A stretch of 26,730 nucleotides of DNA from DAOTUB01 sp034437455. Lineage in GTDB: Bacteria > Chloroflexota > Anaerolineae > B4-G1. A program made the position numbers and the translations under genes. The notes beneath the pieces are model-generated. The model saw only the letters and a program-made list of their open reading frames with translations, did not search any database and was not told the origin of the DNA. The DNA lies in assembly GCA_034437455.1 (NCBI GenBank), contig DAOTUB010000010.1, positions 1 through 26,730 on the forward strand. Reading direction: 5' to 3'. Positions 13,870 through 21,767 of the stretch are shown here, one piece after another; position 1 is the stretch's first letter, and the number at the start of each line of letters is the position of its first letter.

Positions 13870-15569
13870 AAACCTTACGTATGTTGAGCGCCCTCGTGGC
13901 GCTGATCATGGTCGCGAGCCTGATGGCAGCCTGCGCTGCCCCGACCCCAGAAGCGACCCAAGCGCCGGCGGCGGCGACCAAGGCTCCGACTGAGGCCCCG
14001 CCTCCAGAACCAGAGGAACCCGTCACGTTCATCTTTGGCCGTGGCGGTGACACCATCCGGACCGACCCGGCCGTGGTCACCGACGGTGAGAGCTTCCGCG
14101 TCACCGGCCAACTCATGGACCCCTTGTTCCAGTACGAGGACGGCGGCACCAAGCCCATCCCCGCGCTGGCCACCGGATACGAGATCAGCGACGATGGCCT
14201 GGTGTGGACCATTCCCCTGCGCGAAGGCGTCAAGTTCCACGACGGCACCGACTTTAACGCCGACGCCGTAGTGTTCAACTTTGAGCGCCAGTGGAAGACC
14301 GACCACGAGTATCACTTTGAGAGCCTGGACTATGAGTACTGGACCTACATGTGGGGTGGCTTTGACGATGATAGCATCGTCGCCAAAGTTGAGGCGCTGG
14401 ACGAATATACCGTCCAGTTCACCCTCAAGGAGCCTTTGGCCCCCATGCTGGCCAACCTGGCGATGGACATGTTCGCCATCAGCAGCCCCACCAAGCTCAA
14501 GGAGTGCGGTGAGAACTATGGCACGCCCACGTGCGGCGGCGTGGGAACCGGCCCCTTCAAGTTCGTCGAGTGGGTGGAGGACGACCACGTCACCGTGGAG
14601 GCGAACGAGGACTATTGGGGCGGCCCGCCAAAGGTTGATCAGGTCATCTGGCGTGTGATCCCCGACGATTCGGCCCGTTACCTGGCGCTCAAGGCTGGCG
14701 ACATTCACGGGATGATGCAGGCCGTCATCGAGGATGTCAAGGCTTGTGAGGACGACGACAACTGTTACGTCAAGGCCGCGGGCCTGAACACGGGCTACCT
14801 GGCCTTTAACTATCACATCAAAGAGCTCCAGGACCCGCGGGTGCGCGAGGCTATTATGCACGCCATCGACCGCGAGGGCCTGCGAGAAGCCTTCTACGGC
14901 AACTATGGTGAGGTGGCAAGCACGTTCCTGCACCCGTCCATGTGGGGCCGTCCGGACCTTGAGGACTGGGCCTACGACCCCGAGCTGTCGAAGCAGCTCC
15001 TGGCCGAAGCCGGTTTCCCCGACGGGTTGAAGGAAGTCACCAACGAGGACACGGGCGAGGTCGGGCCGCTGAAGCTGTACTACATGCCCGTCACCCGCTT
15101 CTACTACCCCAGCCCTAAGGAGATCGGCGAGGCCATGGCGGCCGATCTGGCCAAGGCCGGCATCCAGACCGAACTCTACCTCGAAGGCGACTGGGCGGCT
15201 TACTTGGCGGCAGGGCGTGAAGGCACGTTGTACGGCCTGTACATGCTCGGCTGGGGCGGCGACAACGGCGATCCGGACAACTTTTTGTGCTACTTCTTCT
15301 GCCGCTGCGACGACCCGGATGACATCGATGGCGCGGGTTGGTACTATAACCCAGAGTTGGCCGAGTTGCTGAAAAAGGCCGCCGTCGCCACCGATCAGGA
15401 TGCGCGCGCGCCCATGTACGAGGAAGCCGAGAGGATGCTCCACGAGGATCGCGCTCGACTGTGGGTGATGCACAACAACACGCCCAGCCTCTACCAGACA
15501 AAGGTCAAGGGCGTCACCGTGCAACCGGTGGGGGCGAATAAGCTCGAACAAGTCTATCTGGAGGAATAG
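13866..15569 (+). CDS. Family-5 (peptide-type) ABC substrate-binding lipoprotein, module 2
   Basis: The 567-residue lipoprotein has a signal peptide ending LMAAC (Cys23) and an Ala/Pro/Glu linker. The SBP_bac_5 order is canonical: TDGESFRVTGQLMDPLFQYED, PALATGYEISDDG, LREGVKFHDGT (Arg119), VEALDEYTVQFTLKEP and GVGTGPFKFVEW (Gly227). Then come DPRVREAIMHAIDRE, YDPELSKQLLAEAGFP and a typical C-terminus. The ligand is unknown; the family binds peptides, opines, nickel chelates or glycosides. Several Cys pairs (ECGENYGTPTC, ACEDDDNC, CYFFCRC) may form disulfides outside the membrane. The start is supported by AAAGGAGAAG. It shares its first five residues (MKTLR) with the module 1 protein, suggesting common ancestry. 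Confidence 0.95.
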   Translation: MKTLRMLSALVALIMVASLMAACAAPTPEATQAPAAATKAPTEAPPPEPEEPVTFIFGRGGDTIRTDPAVVTDGESFRVTGQLMDPLFQYEDGGTKPIPALATGYEISDDGLVWTIPLREGVKFHDGTDFNADAVVFNFERQWKTDHEYHFESLDYEYWTYMWGGFDDDSIVAKVEALDEYTVQFTLKEPLAPMLANLAMDMFAISSPTKLKECGENYGTPTCGGVGTGPFKFVEWVEDDHVTVEANEDYWGGPPKVDQVIWRVIPDDSARYLALKAGDIHGMMQAVIEDVKACEDDDNCYVKAAGLNTGYLAFNYHIKELQDPRVREAIMHAIDREGLREAFYGNYGEVASTFLHPSMWGRPDLEDWAYDPELSKQLLAEAGFPDGLKEVTNEDTGEVGPLKLYYMPVTRFYYPSPKEIGEAMAADLAKAGIQTELYLEGDWAAYLAAGREGTLYGLYMLGWGGDNGDPDNFLCYFFCRCDDPDDIDGAGWYYNPELAELLKKAAVATDQDARAPMYEEAERMLHEDRARLWVMHNNTPSLYQTKVKGVTVQPVGANKLEQVYLEE

Positions 15570-15624
15570 TCCAGATTCAAGTCGCACAGGGCCGTGATGC
15601 TTGCGTCCGCTTTGTGTGACAAAA

Positions 15625-15662
15625 CCAGGGGAGGTGGGAGGGCAACCTTTCACCTCCCCTGG
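15625..15662 (+). terminator. Hairpin between binding protein 2 and its permeases
   Basis: CCAGGGGAGGTG (15625-15636) pairs perfectly with CACCTCCCCTGG (15651-15662) around a 14-nt loop. There is no U-run after it. It occupies the same place as the hairpins at 11608 and 20581. Confidence 0.7.
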
Positions 15663-15691
15663 AGCGCGGGTTCTTTATACAAGGAGCAATT

Positions 15692-16771
15692 ATGACCAGG
15701 CACGTTGTCAATCACTTAATCTCTCTTATCCCTACGTTGCTCGGGGTGACGATCATTGTGTTTCTGTTTATTCACCTCATCCCTGGCGATCCAGCCCTGA
15801 TGATGTTGGGCGAGCACGCCACCGACGAAAGTCTGGCCCGGGTGCGGGAAACATTGGGTTTGGACAAGGCACTCTTTCTGGATTTTAGCGCGGTGGGCCA
15901 GATCGTTCACGGCGAAGTCGGCGTAGGCGAAGGGACCAGAGAAATTTTTGATTCGCAGTATCTTCGCTTCATCGGTCGTATACTGCGAGGCGATCTGGGA
16001 GTTTCCGTTCACGAACGCACCCCGATTGTGGATACGCTGAAACTCAAGATCCCGGCCACGTTCGAAATGGCCCTGTGCGCTCAGATCTTTGCCATCGTCG
16101 TGGGTATCCCTGCTGGCATCATCTCTGCCACGCGCCGCAATTCGATTTTCGATAACTTTAGCATGATCGGTTCCCTGGTGGGCGTTTCGATGCCCATCTT
16201 CTGGCTGGGATTGATGCTGATCTACTTTTTCGCCGTCAAGTTGGGCTGGTTTCCCACCTACGGGCGGCTTCCGGTCGACCATTCGCTCAAGATCGTCACC
16301 GGATTTTACGTCATTGATAGTATCATCGCCGGTGATTTCGAGTCCTTGCGTCAGGTGTTCCGCCATTTGACGATGCCGTCCATTGCTCTGGGCACGATTC
16401 CTATGGCCACGCTGGCCCGTATGACCCGCTCCAGTATGCTCGAAGTGCTCAACCAGGACTATATCCGCACGGCGTATGCCAAAGGGTTGAGAGAACGGGT
16501 CGTCATTCTACGTCACGCGCTCAAGAATGCCTCCCTGCCCGTGATCACCGTCGTTGGCCTGCAACTGCGCGGTCTGTTGGCCGGGGCGATCATCACCGAG
16601 ACGGTCTTTTCCTGGCCCGGCATGGGCAGATGGGTGTACGACTCGATCCTGGCGCGGGATTACCCCGTCGTGCAAGTGACTGTCCTGTTCATCACGTTAA
16701 TTGTGGTCTTGATCAACTTGGCTGTTGACGTCTCCTACTCCTATCTCGATCCCAAGATTCGATACAACTGA
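15692..16771 (+). CDS. Peptide-type ABC transporter permease (DppB-like), module 2
   Basis: The 359-residue channel subunit has TM1 in VNHLISLIPTLLGVTIIVFLF followed by IPGDPALMMLGEHA. The coupling loop reads IRTAYAKGLRERVVILRHAL, and the C-terminus SYSYLDPKIRYN is typical. The external loop after TM1 carries an extra segment of about 27 residues (VGQIVHGEVGVGEGTREI). This looks like a diverged copy of the following IGRILRGDLGVSVHERTPI, so the loop seems internally duplicated. The ATG at 15692 has a good SD (AAGGAG). It probably forms a heterodimer with the next gene and borrows ATPases encoded further downstream. Confidence 0.94.
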   Translation: MTRHVVNHLISLIPTLLGVTIIVFLFIHLIPGDPALMMLGEHATDESLARVRETLGLDKALFLDFSAVGQIVHGEVGVGEGTREIFDSQYLRFIGRILRGDLGVSVHERTPIVDTLKLKIPATFEMALCAQIFAIVVGIPAGIISATRRNSIFDNFSMIGSLVGVSMPIFWLGLMLIYFFAVKLGWFPTYGRLPVDHSLKIVTGFYVIDSIIAGDFESLRQVFRHLTMPSIALGTIPMATLARMTRSSMLEVLNQDYIRTAYAKGLRERVVILRHALKNASLPVITVVGLQLRGLLAGAIITETVFSWPGMGRWVYDSILARDYPVVQVTVLFITLIVVLINLAVDVSYSYLDPKIRYN

Positions 16772-16778
16772 GGACATT

Positions 16779-17684
16779 ATGACAAAAACGAGCACTGGTG
16801 ATAAAAAAGAGCTGTTTGATTACTCGATGCGCGAGCCTCGTTCTCCGTGGAACGACGCCTGGCGGCGACTGATCTCGCTTCACACCGCGCGTTTGGGTTT
16901 GGTTATTATGGGCACCCTGGTGCTGGTGAGCATATTGGCGCCCCTTCTGCATCACTATGACCCGACCGTGGATTCCAACCTCAAGCTGCGGCTCAAGCCC
17001 CCTTCGCGCGAGCACGTCCTGGGGACCGATAACCTGGGGCGAGACGTGCTGGTGCGATTACTCCACGGGGCGCGCTATTCGTTGGGAGTAGGCTTTGTTT
17101 CTGTGGGCATCGGCCTGTCGATTGGCGGCGTGTTGGGCATAATGACTGGCTTCTTTGGCGGAGCGACGGACAAAGTGATTATGCGCTTTATGGATATTCT
17201 CCTCGCTTTCCCGGCTCTGCTTCTGGCCATCGCTATCGTCGCTGTGCGCGGCCCTGGGTTGGCGAATGCGATGGTAGCTGTTGGCGTGGTGCTGATCCCC
17301 ACCTATGCCCGTCTGGCTCGTTCGATGGTACTTTCGGCCCGGGAGCAGGAATACGTCCTGGCGGCTATATGCATCGGAGCGGCAGATTCGCGCATCATGT
17401 TTCGACATATCATGCCCAACATCCTTTCACCCATCATCGTGCAAGCTACACTGGGGTTGGCGAGCGCGATTCTCTGGGCGGCGGCATTGGGCTTTTTGGG
17501 CCTGGGGCAACAGCCTCCCAAACCAGAGTGGGGCGTTATGCTGAGTGATAGCTACCAGTATCTGGCCAAAGGGGCCTGGTGGGTCATTGTCTCCCCTGGC
17601 GTCGCCATCATGCTCGCCGTTCTGGGCTTTAACCTGTTGGGTGACGGCCTGCGCGACGCGCTCGACCCGCGTCTCACCTTTTAG
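16779..17684 (+). CDS. Peptide-type ABC transporter permease (DppC-like), module 2
   Basis: In this 301-residue subunit a cytoplasmic N-terminus precedes TM1 (RLGLVIMGTLVLVSILAPLL). The motif HVLGTDNLGRDVLVRLLHGAR is diagnostic of DppC-type permeases. The coupling loop AAICIGAADSRIMFRHIMPN and the end FNLLGDGLRDALDPRLTF are standard. ATG 16779 (GAGGA upstream) is preferred over an in-frame ATG at 16725 that lies inside the preceding permease. The gene begins 7 bases after the previous stop. It closes module 2; no ATPase gene follows. Confidence 0.94.
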   Translation: MTKTSTGDKKELFDYSMREPRSPWNDAWRRLISLHTARLGLVIMGTLVLVSILAPLLHHYDPTVDSNLKLRLKPPSREHVLGTDNLGRDVLVRLLHGARYSLGVGFVSVGIGLSIGGVLGIMTGFFGGATDKVIMRFMDILLAFPALLLAIAIVAVRGPGLANAMVAVGVVLIPTYARLARSMVLSAREQEYVLAAICIGAADSRIMFRHIMPNILSPIIVQATLGLASAILWAAALGFLGLGQQPPKPEWGVMLSDSYQYLAKGAWWVIVSPGVAIMLAVLGFNLLGDGLRDALDPRLTF

Positions 17685-17775
17685 CCGTCATTTCGATTCT
17701 GGGGAACCTTAAAAAGTAGGGAAGGATACACGTTTCGAGGAAACCTCTAGATCGATAGACAGCGATCTGCACTTT

Positions 17776-17810
17776 TCAAGCCCAAAACAAGTTACTTGAC
17801 TTGGGCTTGA
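17776..17810 (+). terminator. Palindrome overlapping the GntR-gene promoter (terminator or operator)
   Basis: TCAAGCCCAA (17776-17785) and TTGGGCTTGA (17801-17810) form a perfect 10-bp inverted repeat with a 15-bp spacer. It could end the module 2 transcript, but the following bases are A/T mixed rather than a clean T-run. Its right arm covers the end of the -35 element and part of the spacer of the next promoter, so an operator role is equally possible. Confidence 0.55.
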
Positions 17811-17823
17811 ATCTTATTATAAT
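17796..17823 (+). promoter_or_regulatory. Sigma-70 type promoter for the GntR-family regulator
   Basis: TTGACT (17796-17801), a 16-bp spacer and a perfect TATAAT (17818-17823) are present. A second TATAAT at 17838-17843 has no good -35. The predicted start is about 17830, 50 nt before the regulator's ATG. Confidence 0.7.
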
Positions 17824-17879
17824 TAGCCTGCATTAGATATAATATCCAATTTCAGAACTAGCTGATTTCTTGAGGAACT

Positions 17880-18578
17880 ATGTTTAGCCAGTATGGCCCC
17901 GAGCCCCCAAAGCAAGTGCGCCACTGGGTTGAAGAGCGGTTGCGGGAGGCTATTCTGGATGGCAGGTTTGCATCTGGTACGTGGTTGCGTCAGAGACGCC
18001 TGGCCGAAGAATTTGGGGTGAGTCAGATGCCTATCCGTGAGGCGCTCAAGGAACTGGCTGCACAGGGGCTAGTCGAACATATTCCCTATCGCGGCATGCG
18101 CGTGGTGGGGTTCTCTCCCGACGATGTCGCCGACCTCTACGCCCATCGCAGTTTTCTCGAGGGAACAGCCGCCCGCGCTGCTGCCCAGAACATCACCCCC
18201 GAGATTATGGCTGAACTCTGTGAGTTGCACGCCCAGATGGAGGAACATCAATCCACGGAAGGTTTGCAAGTATATCGCGAGATTAACCGGCGCTTCCACG
18301 AAACCATTTTTGTCGCCAGTAACCGTCCCTATCTGATTCGCACTCTCAAACAATTGTGGGAGGCTTTCCCTACCATGCTTTGGGGAAAGTTTGCCGGTGT
18401 AGCCACTCACTCCCTCCCTGTGCGGGATGCCGACGATCTCCAAGAGCACCGCGCGATCCTCGATGCTCTGAAGAGTGGGGACGCAGATCGGGCGGAGCGA
18501 CTAGTACGTCAACATATTGAAACTGCTGGAAATCAGTTGGTAGCTTTCTTGAAAGCAAATGAACAATTTCTACTATGA
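17880..18578 (+). CDS. GntR-family transcriptional regulator, FadR/FCD subfamily
   Basis: In this 232-residue regulator the N-terminal winged helix (about 10-75) includes LREAILDGRFASGTWLRQRR, LAEEFGVSQMPIREALKELA and GLVEHIPYRGMRV. The C-terminal all-helical FCD ligand domain (about 85-218) has its metal-site His residues at 140 (RRFHETIF), 190 (EHRAIL) and 212 (VRQHIE). Asn136 sits at the acidic-ligand position. FCD regulators usually bind small carboxylates and repress nearby catabolic or transport genes. Lying between modules 2 and 3, it probably controls one or more of these and itself. The ATG has GAGGA five bases upstream. Ligand and direction of control are unknown. Confidence 0.93.
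   Translation: MFSQYGPEPPKQVRHWVEERLREAILDGRFASGTWLRQRRLAEEFGVSQMPIREALKELAAQGLVEHIPYRGMRVVGFSPDDVADLYAHRSFLEGTAARAAAQNITPEIMAELCELHAQMEEHQSTEGLQVYREINRRFHETIFVASNRPYLIRTLKQLWEAFPTMLWGKFAGVATHSLPVRDADDLQEHRAILDALKSGDADRAERLVRQHIETAGNQLVAFLKANEQFLL
18549..18576 (+). promoter_or_regulatory. Possible promoter for ABC module 3
   Basis: TTGAAA (18549-18554), a 16-bp spacer and TACTAT (18571-18576) lie across the 3' end of the regulator gene. The match is moderate. It would give a leader of about 220 nt before the binding-protein gene. Confidence 0.35.
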
Positions 18579-18627
18579 CGATGGTAGCAAGTCTTTCTGA
18601 ACCGAGTTCTCGATCGAGTGGTAATAT

Positions 18628-18640
18628 TGGTAATAAACCA
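18628..18640 (+). promoter_or_regulatory. Candidate operator for the GntR/FCD regulator
   Basis: TGGT-AATAA-ACCA is a small perfect palindrome of the type bound by FadR-subfamily regulators (TGGT/ACCA half-sites). It lies downstream of the regulator gene and inside the module 3 leader. The adjoining direct repeat TGGTAATA/TGGTAATA adds to the structure. It is a short motif and may be chance. Confidence 0.35.
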
Positions 18641-18654
18641 CGATTTCGATTTCA

Positions 18655-18667
18655 AGAAGGAGGTGAT
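18655..18667 (+). promoter_or_regulatory. Distal extended Shine-Dalgarno-like element, leader 3
   Basis: AGAAGGAGGTGAT complements the 16S rRNA 3' end and lies 137 nt before the binding-protein start. An ATG overlapping it opens a 15-codon frame (MPISVQFPNLVVSAT) that stops at 18711-18713. The start codon is again very close to GGAGG. Beyond this element and the candidate operator, I see nothing in the 226-bp gap 18579-18804. Confidence 0.55.
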
Positions 18668-18804
18668 GCCTATCTCAGTTCAGTTCCCCAATCTCGTCGT
18701 ATCTGCTACATAGAATAATCGTATTGGCTGCCGACGCGCATGTTGCAGAAAAGCAGCCATCCCTATAGACTAGATCATGAGGAGAAGAAAAGGAGAGAAT
18801 GACT

Positions 18805-20541
18805 ATGAAACGCAACTGGCTTTACAGTACACTGGCGGTGGTCGCTATCGCCGCGTTTGTTATGACCGCTTGTGGGACTCCGTCGACGCCCACCTCTGCC
18901 CCTCCCGCTGCGCCGACCGAGCCTCCCGCCGCTGCGACCGAAGTGCCCGCTCCGACCGAAGCGCCCGCTCCAACCGAGCCGCCGCCCCCGCCGCCCGCCG
19001 AGCGCAAAGTCGCGACCTTTATCTGGACCCAGGAGTTTGACATCCTGAATCCCTTCTACACCGGCATGTGGTTCTCGGCCATCACTCAGCAACTCTGGAG
19101 CTGCTGGGCCTGGGACTTTGACGACCAGAGCAACCCTCATCCGGTGCTCGTGACCGAAATGCCCAGCCTCGACAACGGCGGCATCTCGGAAGACGGCACC
19201 GTCATCACGATGAAGCTGCGGGATGACATCGTCTGGTCCGATGGCACGCCCATCACCTCTGAGGACTTTGTCTTTACTTACGAGATGGTGACCGATCCCG
19301 GCAACGCCGTCGCCTCGGCCTACCCTTACGAGGATTTCGTCAGCGTGGAAGCGCCTGACCCGCAGACGGTCGTGATCACCTTCGCCGAACCTTTCGCGTC
19401 GTGGCAGGCCACCATGTGGAACGGCCTCATGCCCAAGCACGTCCTGCAGCCGGTCTTTGATGCGGACGGCACCATCGACAGTGCCCCGTGGAACCTGGAA
19501 CCGACCGTCGGCTGCGGCCCCTTCGTCTTTGACGAGTGGGAATCGGGCAGCTTTGCGCGCTTTGTCGCCAACGAGAACTATTGGCTCGGCAGGCCCAAGC
19601 TGGACGAGATCTTTATCCGCTTCGTGCCCGACGATGCCGCGCAGGTTCAGGCGCTCCTGGCAGGCGATGGAGACCTGGGTACCTTCATGGCCTACTCCGA
19701 CGTTCCTATCCTGGAAGAGGCTGGCGTTCAGATATTCGCCGTCCCCTCGGGCTACAACGAGGGGTGGTTCTTCCGTGTGGATGAGCTAGGGCACCCGGCG
19801 GTGCGGGACGTCCGCGTGCGTCAGGCGATCGCGATGGGCTTTGACCGCTTTGCCATCAACGAGGACCTGCTGCTCGGCCTGACCGAGCCTGCCGTGACCT
19901 ACTGGGACAATATGCCCTATGCCAACCCGGACCTCGAGGCCTGGCCCTACGATCCCGAAGCAGCCGCCGCGCTGCTGGACGAAGCGGGTTGGGTCGACTC
20001 GAACGGCGACGGCGTGCGCGACAAGGATGGCGAGGAACTGGTCCTCGTCCACGGCACCAACCAGCGCGAGATCCGCAAGGACGTGCAGGCCGTGGCTCAG
20101 CAGCAGTTGGCCGATATCGGCGTCCAGTTGGAGCTGCAAAACTTTGACTCGGACATCTACTTTGCCAGCTTTGGCGAGGGTGGCGTGCGCTACACCGGGG
20201 ACCTGGACATCTTTCAATACTCTTCCAGGCCCGCCTACCCCGACCCCGACACCTCCCGCTTCATGTGCGACCAGATCCCCACCGACGAGGCGCCCGACGG
20301 AGCGAACGATATGGGCCTTTGCGACGAGGAGTTGGATGCCTTGTTCGAGTTGCAGGTCACCCAGGTGGACTTTGCTGCGCGCCAGCAAACCTTCTGGGAG
20401 ATCAGCGAGATCATATTCGAGAACGTCTACTGGCTGGGCGTCTGGCAGGACCCGGACCTCTTTGCCATCGGTCCGCGCATCAAGAATGCCAAGCTGTCTG
20501 GCGCGACGCCGTTCTTCAACATCGCCGAGTGGGATATGTGA
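18805..20541 (+). CDS. Family-5 (peptide-type) ABC substrate-binding lipoprotein, module 3
   Basis: The 578-residue lipoprotein has signal VMTAC (Cys23 from ATG 18805) and a long Pro/Thr/Ala/Glu linker. Canonical SBP_bac_5 blocks follow in normal order: FDILNPFYTGMWFSAITQQL, LRDDIVWSDGTPITSEDFVF, VGCGPFVFDEW, ANENYWLG, VRQAIAMGFDR, YDPEAAAALLDEAGWVDSNG and a typical C-terminus. DSNGDGVRDKDG is the Asp/Gly-rich loop common in this family. It is more distant from the module 1 and 2 receptors than they are from each other. ATG 18805 is preferred to ATG 18799, because AGGAG (18791-18795) is 9 bases from the former and only 3 from the latter. Substrate unknown. Confidence 0.94.
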   Translation: MKRNWLYSTLAVVAIAAFVMTACGTPSTPTSAPPAAPTEPPAAATEVPAPTEAPAPTEPPPPPPAERKVATFIWTQEFDILNPFYTGMWFSAITQQLWSCWAWDFDDQSNPHPVLVTEMPSLDNGGISEDGTVITMKLRDDIVWSDGTPITSEDFVFTYEMVTDPGNAVASAYPYEDFVSVEAPDPQTVVITFAEPFASWQATMWNGLMPKHVLQPVFDADGTIDSAPWNLEPTVGCGPFVFDEWESGSFARFVANENYWLGRPKLDEIFIRFVPDDAAQVQALLAGDGDLGTFMAYSDVPILEEAGVQIFAVPSGYNEGWFFRVDELGHPAVRDVRVRQAIAMGFDRFAINEDLLLGLTEPAVTYWDNMPYANPDLEAWPYDPEAAAALLDEAGWVDSNGDGVRDKDGEELVLVHGTNQREIRKDVQAVAQQQLADIGVQLELQNFDSDIYFASFGEGGVRYTGDLDIFQYSSRPAYPDPDTSRFMCDQIPTDEAPDGANDMGLCDEELDALFELQVTQVDFAARQQTFWEISEIIFENVYWLGVWQDPDLFAIGPRIKNAKLSGATPFFNIAEWDM

Positions 20542-20580
20542 GTAGCAGAGGCGCCTTTTTCTGCTAGCTTGATGGTAAGT

Positions 20581-20611
20581 GGCCGGGACAGGTGCAAACC
20601 CTGTCCCGGCC
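20581..20611 (+). terminator. Hairpin after binding protein 3
   Basis: GGCCGGGACAGG (20581-20592) pairs perfectly with CCTGTCCCGGCC (20600-20611) around a 7-nt loop. The sequence following is CTATTAAG-like rather than a T-run, so partial termination or 3'-end protection of the receptor mRNA is more likely than full termination. Confidence 0.75.
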
Positions 20612-20621
20612 TATTAAGAAT

Positions 20622-20679
20622 GTAGCCGCGCTTTCCATAGCGCGCTGCGGTGGGTACGCGGAATGGAATCCGCGGCTAT
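20622..20679. repeat. Double-hairpin intergenic repeat, family B
   Basis: Outer arms TAGCCGCG and CGCGGCTA enclose two inner hairpins (GCGCT-TTCCAT-AGCGC and CGCGGA-ATGGAA-TCCGCG). The same plan, with similar TTTCTAT/ATGGAA loops, forms the core of the element at 1551-1673. It lies between the receptor 3 hairpin and the next permease. Confidence 0.75.
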
Positions 20680-20722
20680 GTGCGTAAAGGTAGCACCCAA
20701 TCCTTAGATCGGGAGGGAAGCG

Positions 20723-21757
20723 ATGACTCGATACATCATTCGGCGCCTCTTGCAATCTATCCCCCTGCTCCTGATCATCAGCATTGTCCTCTTTGTGCTG
20801 ATGATGAACATGGGCGATCCCCTGGCGACGCTGGGAGGACGGGAGCAGATCCGGCCATCCGACCGCGAGCGACTGGCCCGCCAGCTCGGCCTGGATAAAC
20901 CGACGCACATCCAATACCTCTACTGGCTGATCGGCAATGACTGGACGCGGATCGACAAGGATGGCGACGGCATTGCGGAGACTCCAGGAGAGCGGAAGGG
21001 CGTCCTGCGCGGCGACTTTGGCACGTCCCTGGTCAAGCGAGGAAAACCCGCGATGGAGTTGATCCTGGAGCGGCTTTCAAACACCTTGCTGTTGATGGTG
21101 GCCAGCGAGATCATTATCGTCGCGGCAGCTCTGTTCATCGGTATCTATTCGGCGCTGCACCAGTACTCGCTGCTCGATCACATCATCACTGGTATCACGT
21201 TTGTCGGCTATTCGATGCCGATCTTTTTCATCGCTTTGCTTTCGATGCACATCTTTAGCGTCAGGTTCCAGGAGTGGGGGCTGCCTCATCTGCCCACGGT
21301 GGGGATGTTTGAGCCGGAAGAGGGCAAGACGGTGTCGCAGGTCGCCGTACACATGATCCTGCCGCTATTCAGTCTCACAGCGATCTGGTTCGCCCGCTAC
21401 AGCCGCTACATCCGGGGCACGATGCTCGAGGTGTTGGGTCAGGACTATATCCGCATGGCCCGGTCGAAGGGGCTGCCGAGCTGGACGGTCACGTTCGTCC
21501 ACGCGCTGAAAAATGCCGCCATCCCTATCGTCACCGTCGTCGGCCTCGACCTGCCCTTTCTGCTAGCGGGCGCGCTCGTCACCGAGTCTATCTTTGCCTG
21601 GCCCGGCATGGGACGCTTGTTCTACGACCACGTGTCGCGCACCGACACGCCGGTGGTGATGGGCATCATGATGATGATCTCGGTCGCCGTGATCGTCTTT
21701 CAGCTCATCACCGATATTGTGTATGCGTGGCTCGATCCGCGTATCCGGTACGACTAG
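20723..21757 (+). CDS. Peptide-type ABC transporter permease (DppB-like), module 3
   Basis: The 344-residue subunit has TM1 in YIIRRLLQSIPLLLIISIVLFVL, then MGDPLATLGG. The coupling loop is IRMARSKGLPSWTVTFVHALKNAAIP, and the C-terminus YAWLDPRIRYD is normal. The extracytoplasmic loop after TM1 contains DKDGDGIAETPG (Asp78, Asp80, Asp82). This is a calcium-binding-like Asp/Gly loop not usual in DppB proteins. The ATG at 20723 follows the SD GGGAGGGA. It is followed by its partner permease after 10 bases. Confidence 0.95.
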   Translation: MTRYIIRRLLQSIPLLLIISIVLFVLMMNMGDPLATLGGREQIRPSDRERLARQLGLDKPTHIQYLYWLIGNDWTRIDKDGDGIAETPGERKGVLRGDFGTSLVKRGKPAMELILERLSNTLLLMVASEIIIVAAALFIGIYSALHQYSLLDHIITGITFVGYSMPIFFIALLSMHIFSVRFQEWGLPHLPTVGMFEPEEGKTVSQVAVHMILPLFSLTAIWFARYSRYIRGTMLEVLGQDYIRMARSKGLPSWTVTFVHALKNAAIPIVTVVGLDLPFLLAGALVTESIFAWPGMGRLFYDHVSRTDTPVVMGIMMMISVAVIVFQLITDIVYAWLDPRIRYD

Positions 21758-21767
21758 GAGGTAGACT

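Noticed and set aside
13875..15653. 592-codon minus-strand open frame opposite receptor 2
   Set aside because: It mirrors codon bias of the real gene on the + strand, has no SD or recognisable domain, and the + strand product is a clear family-5 receptor.
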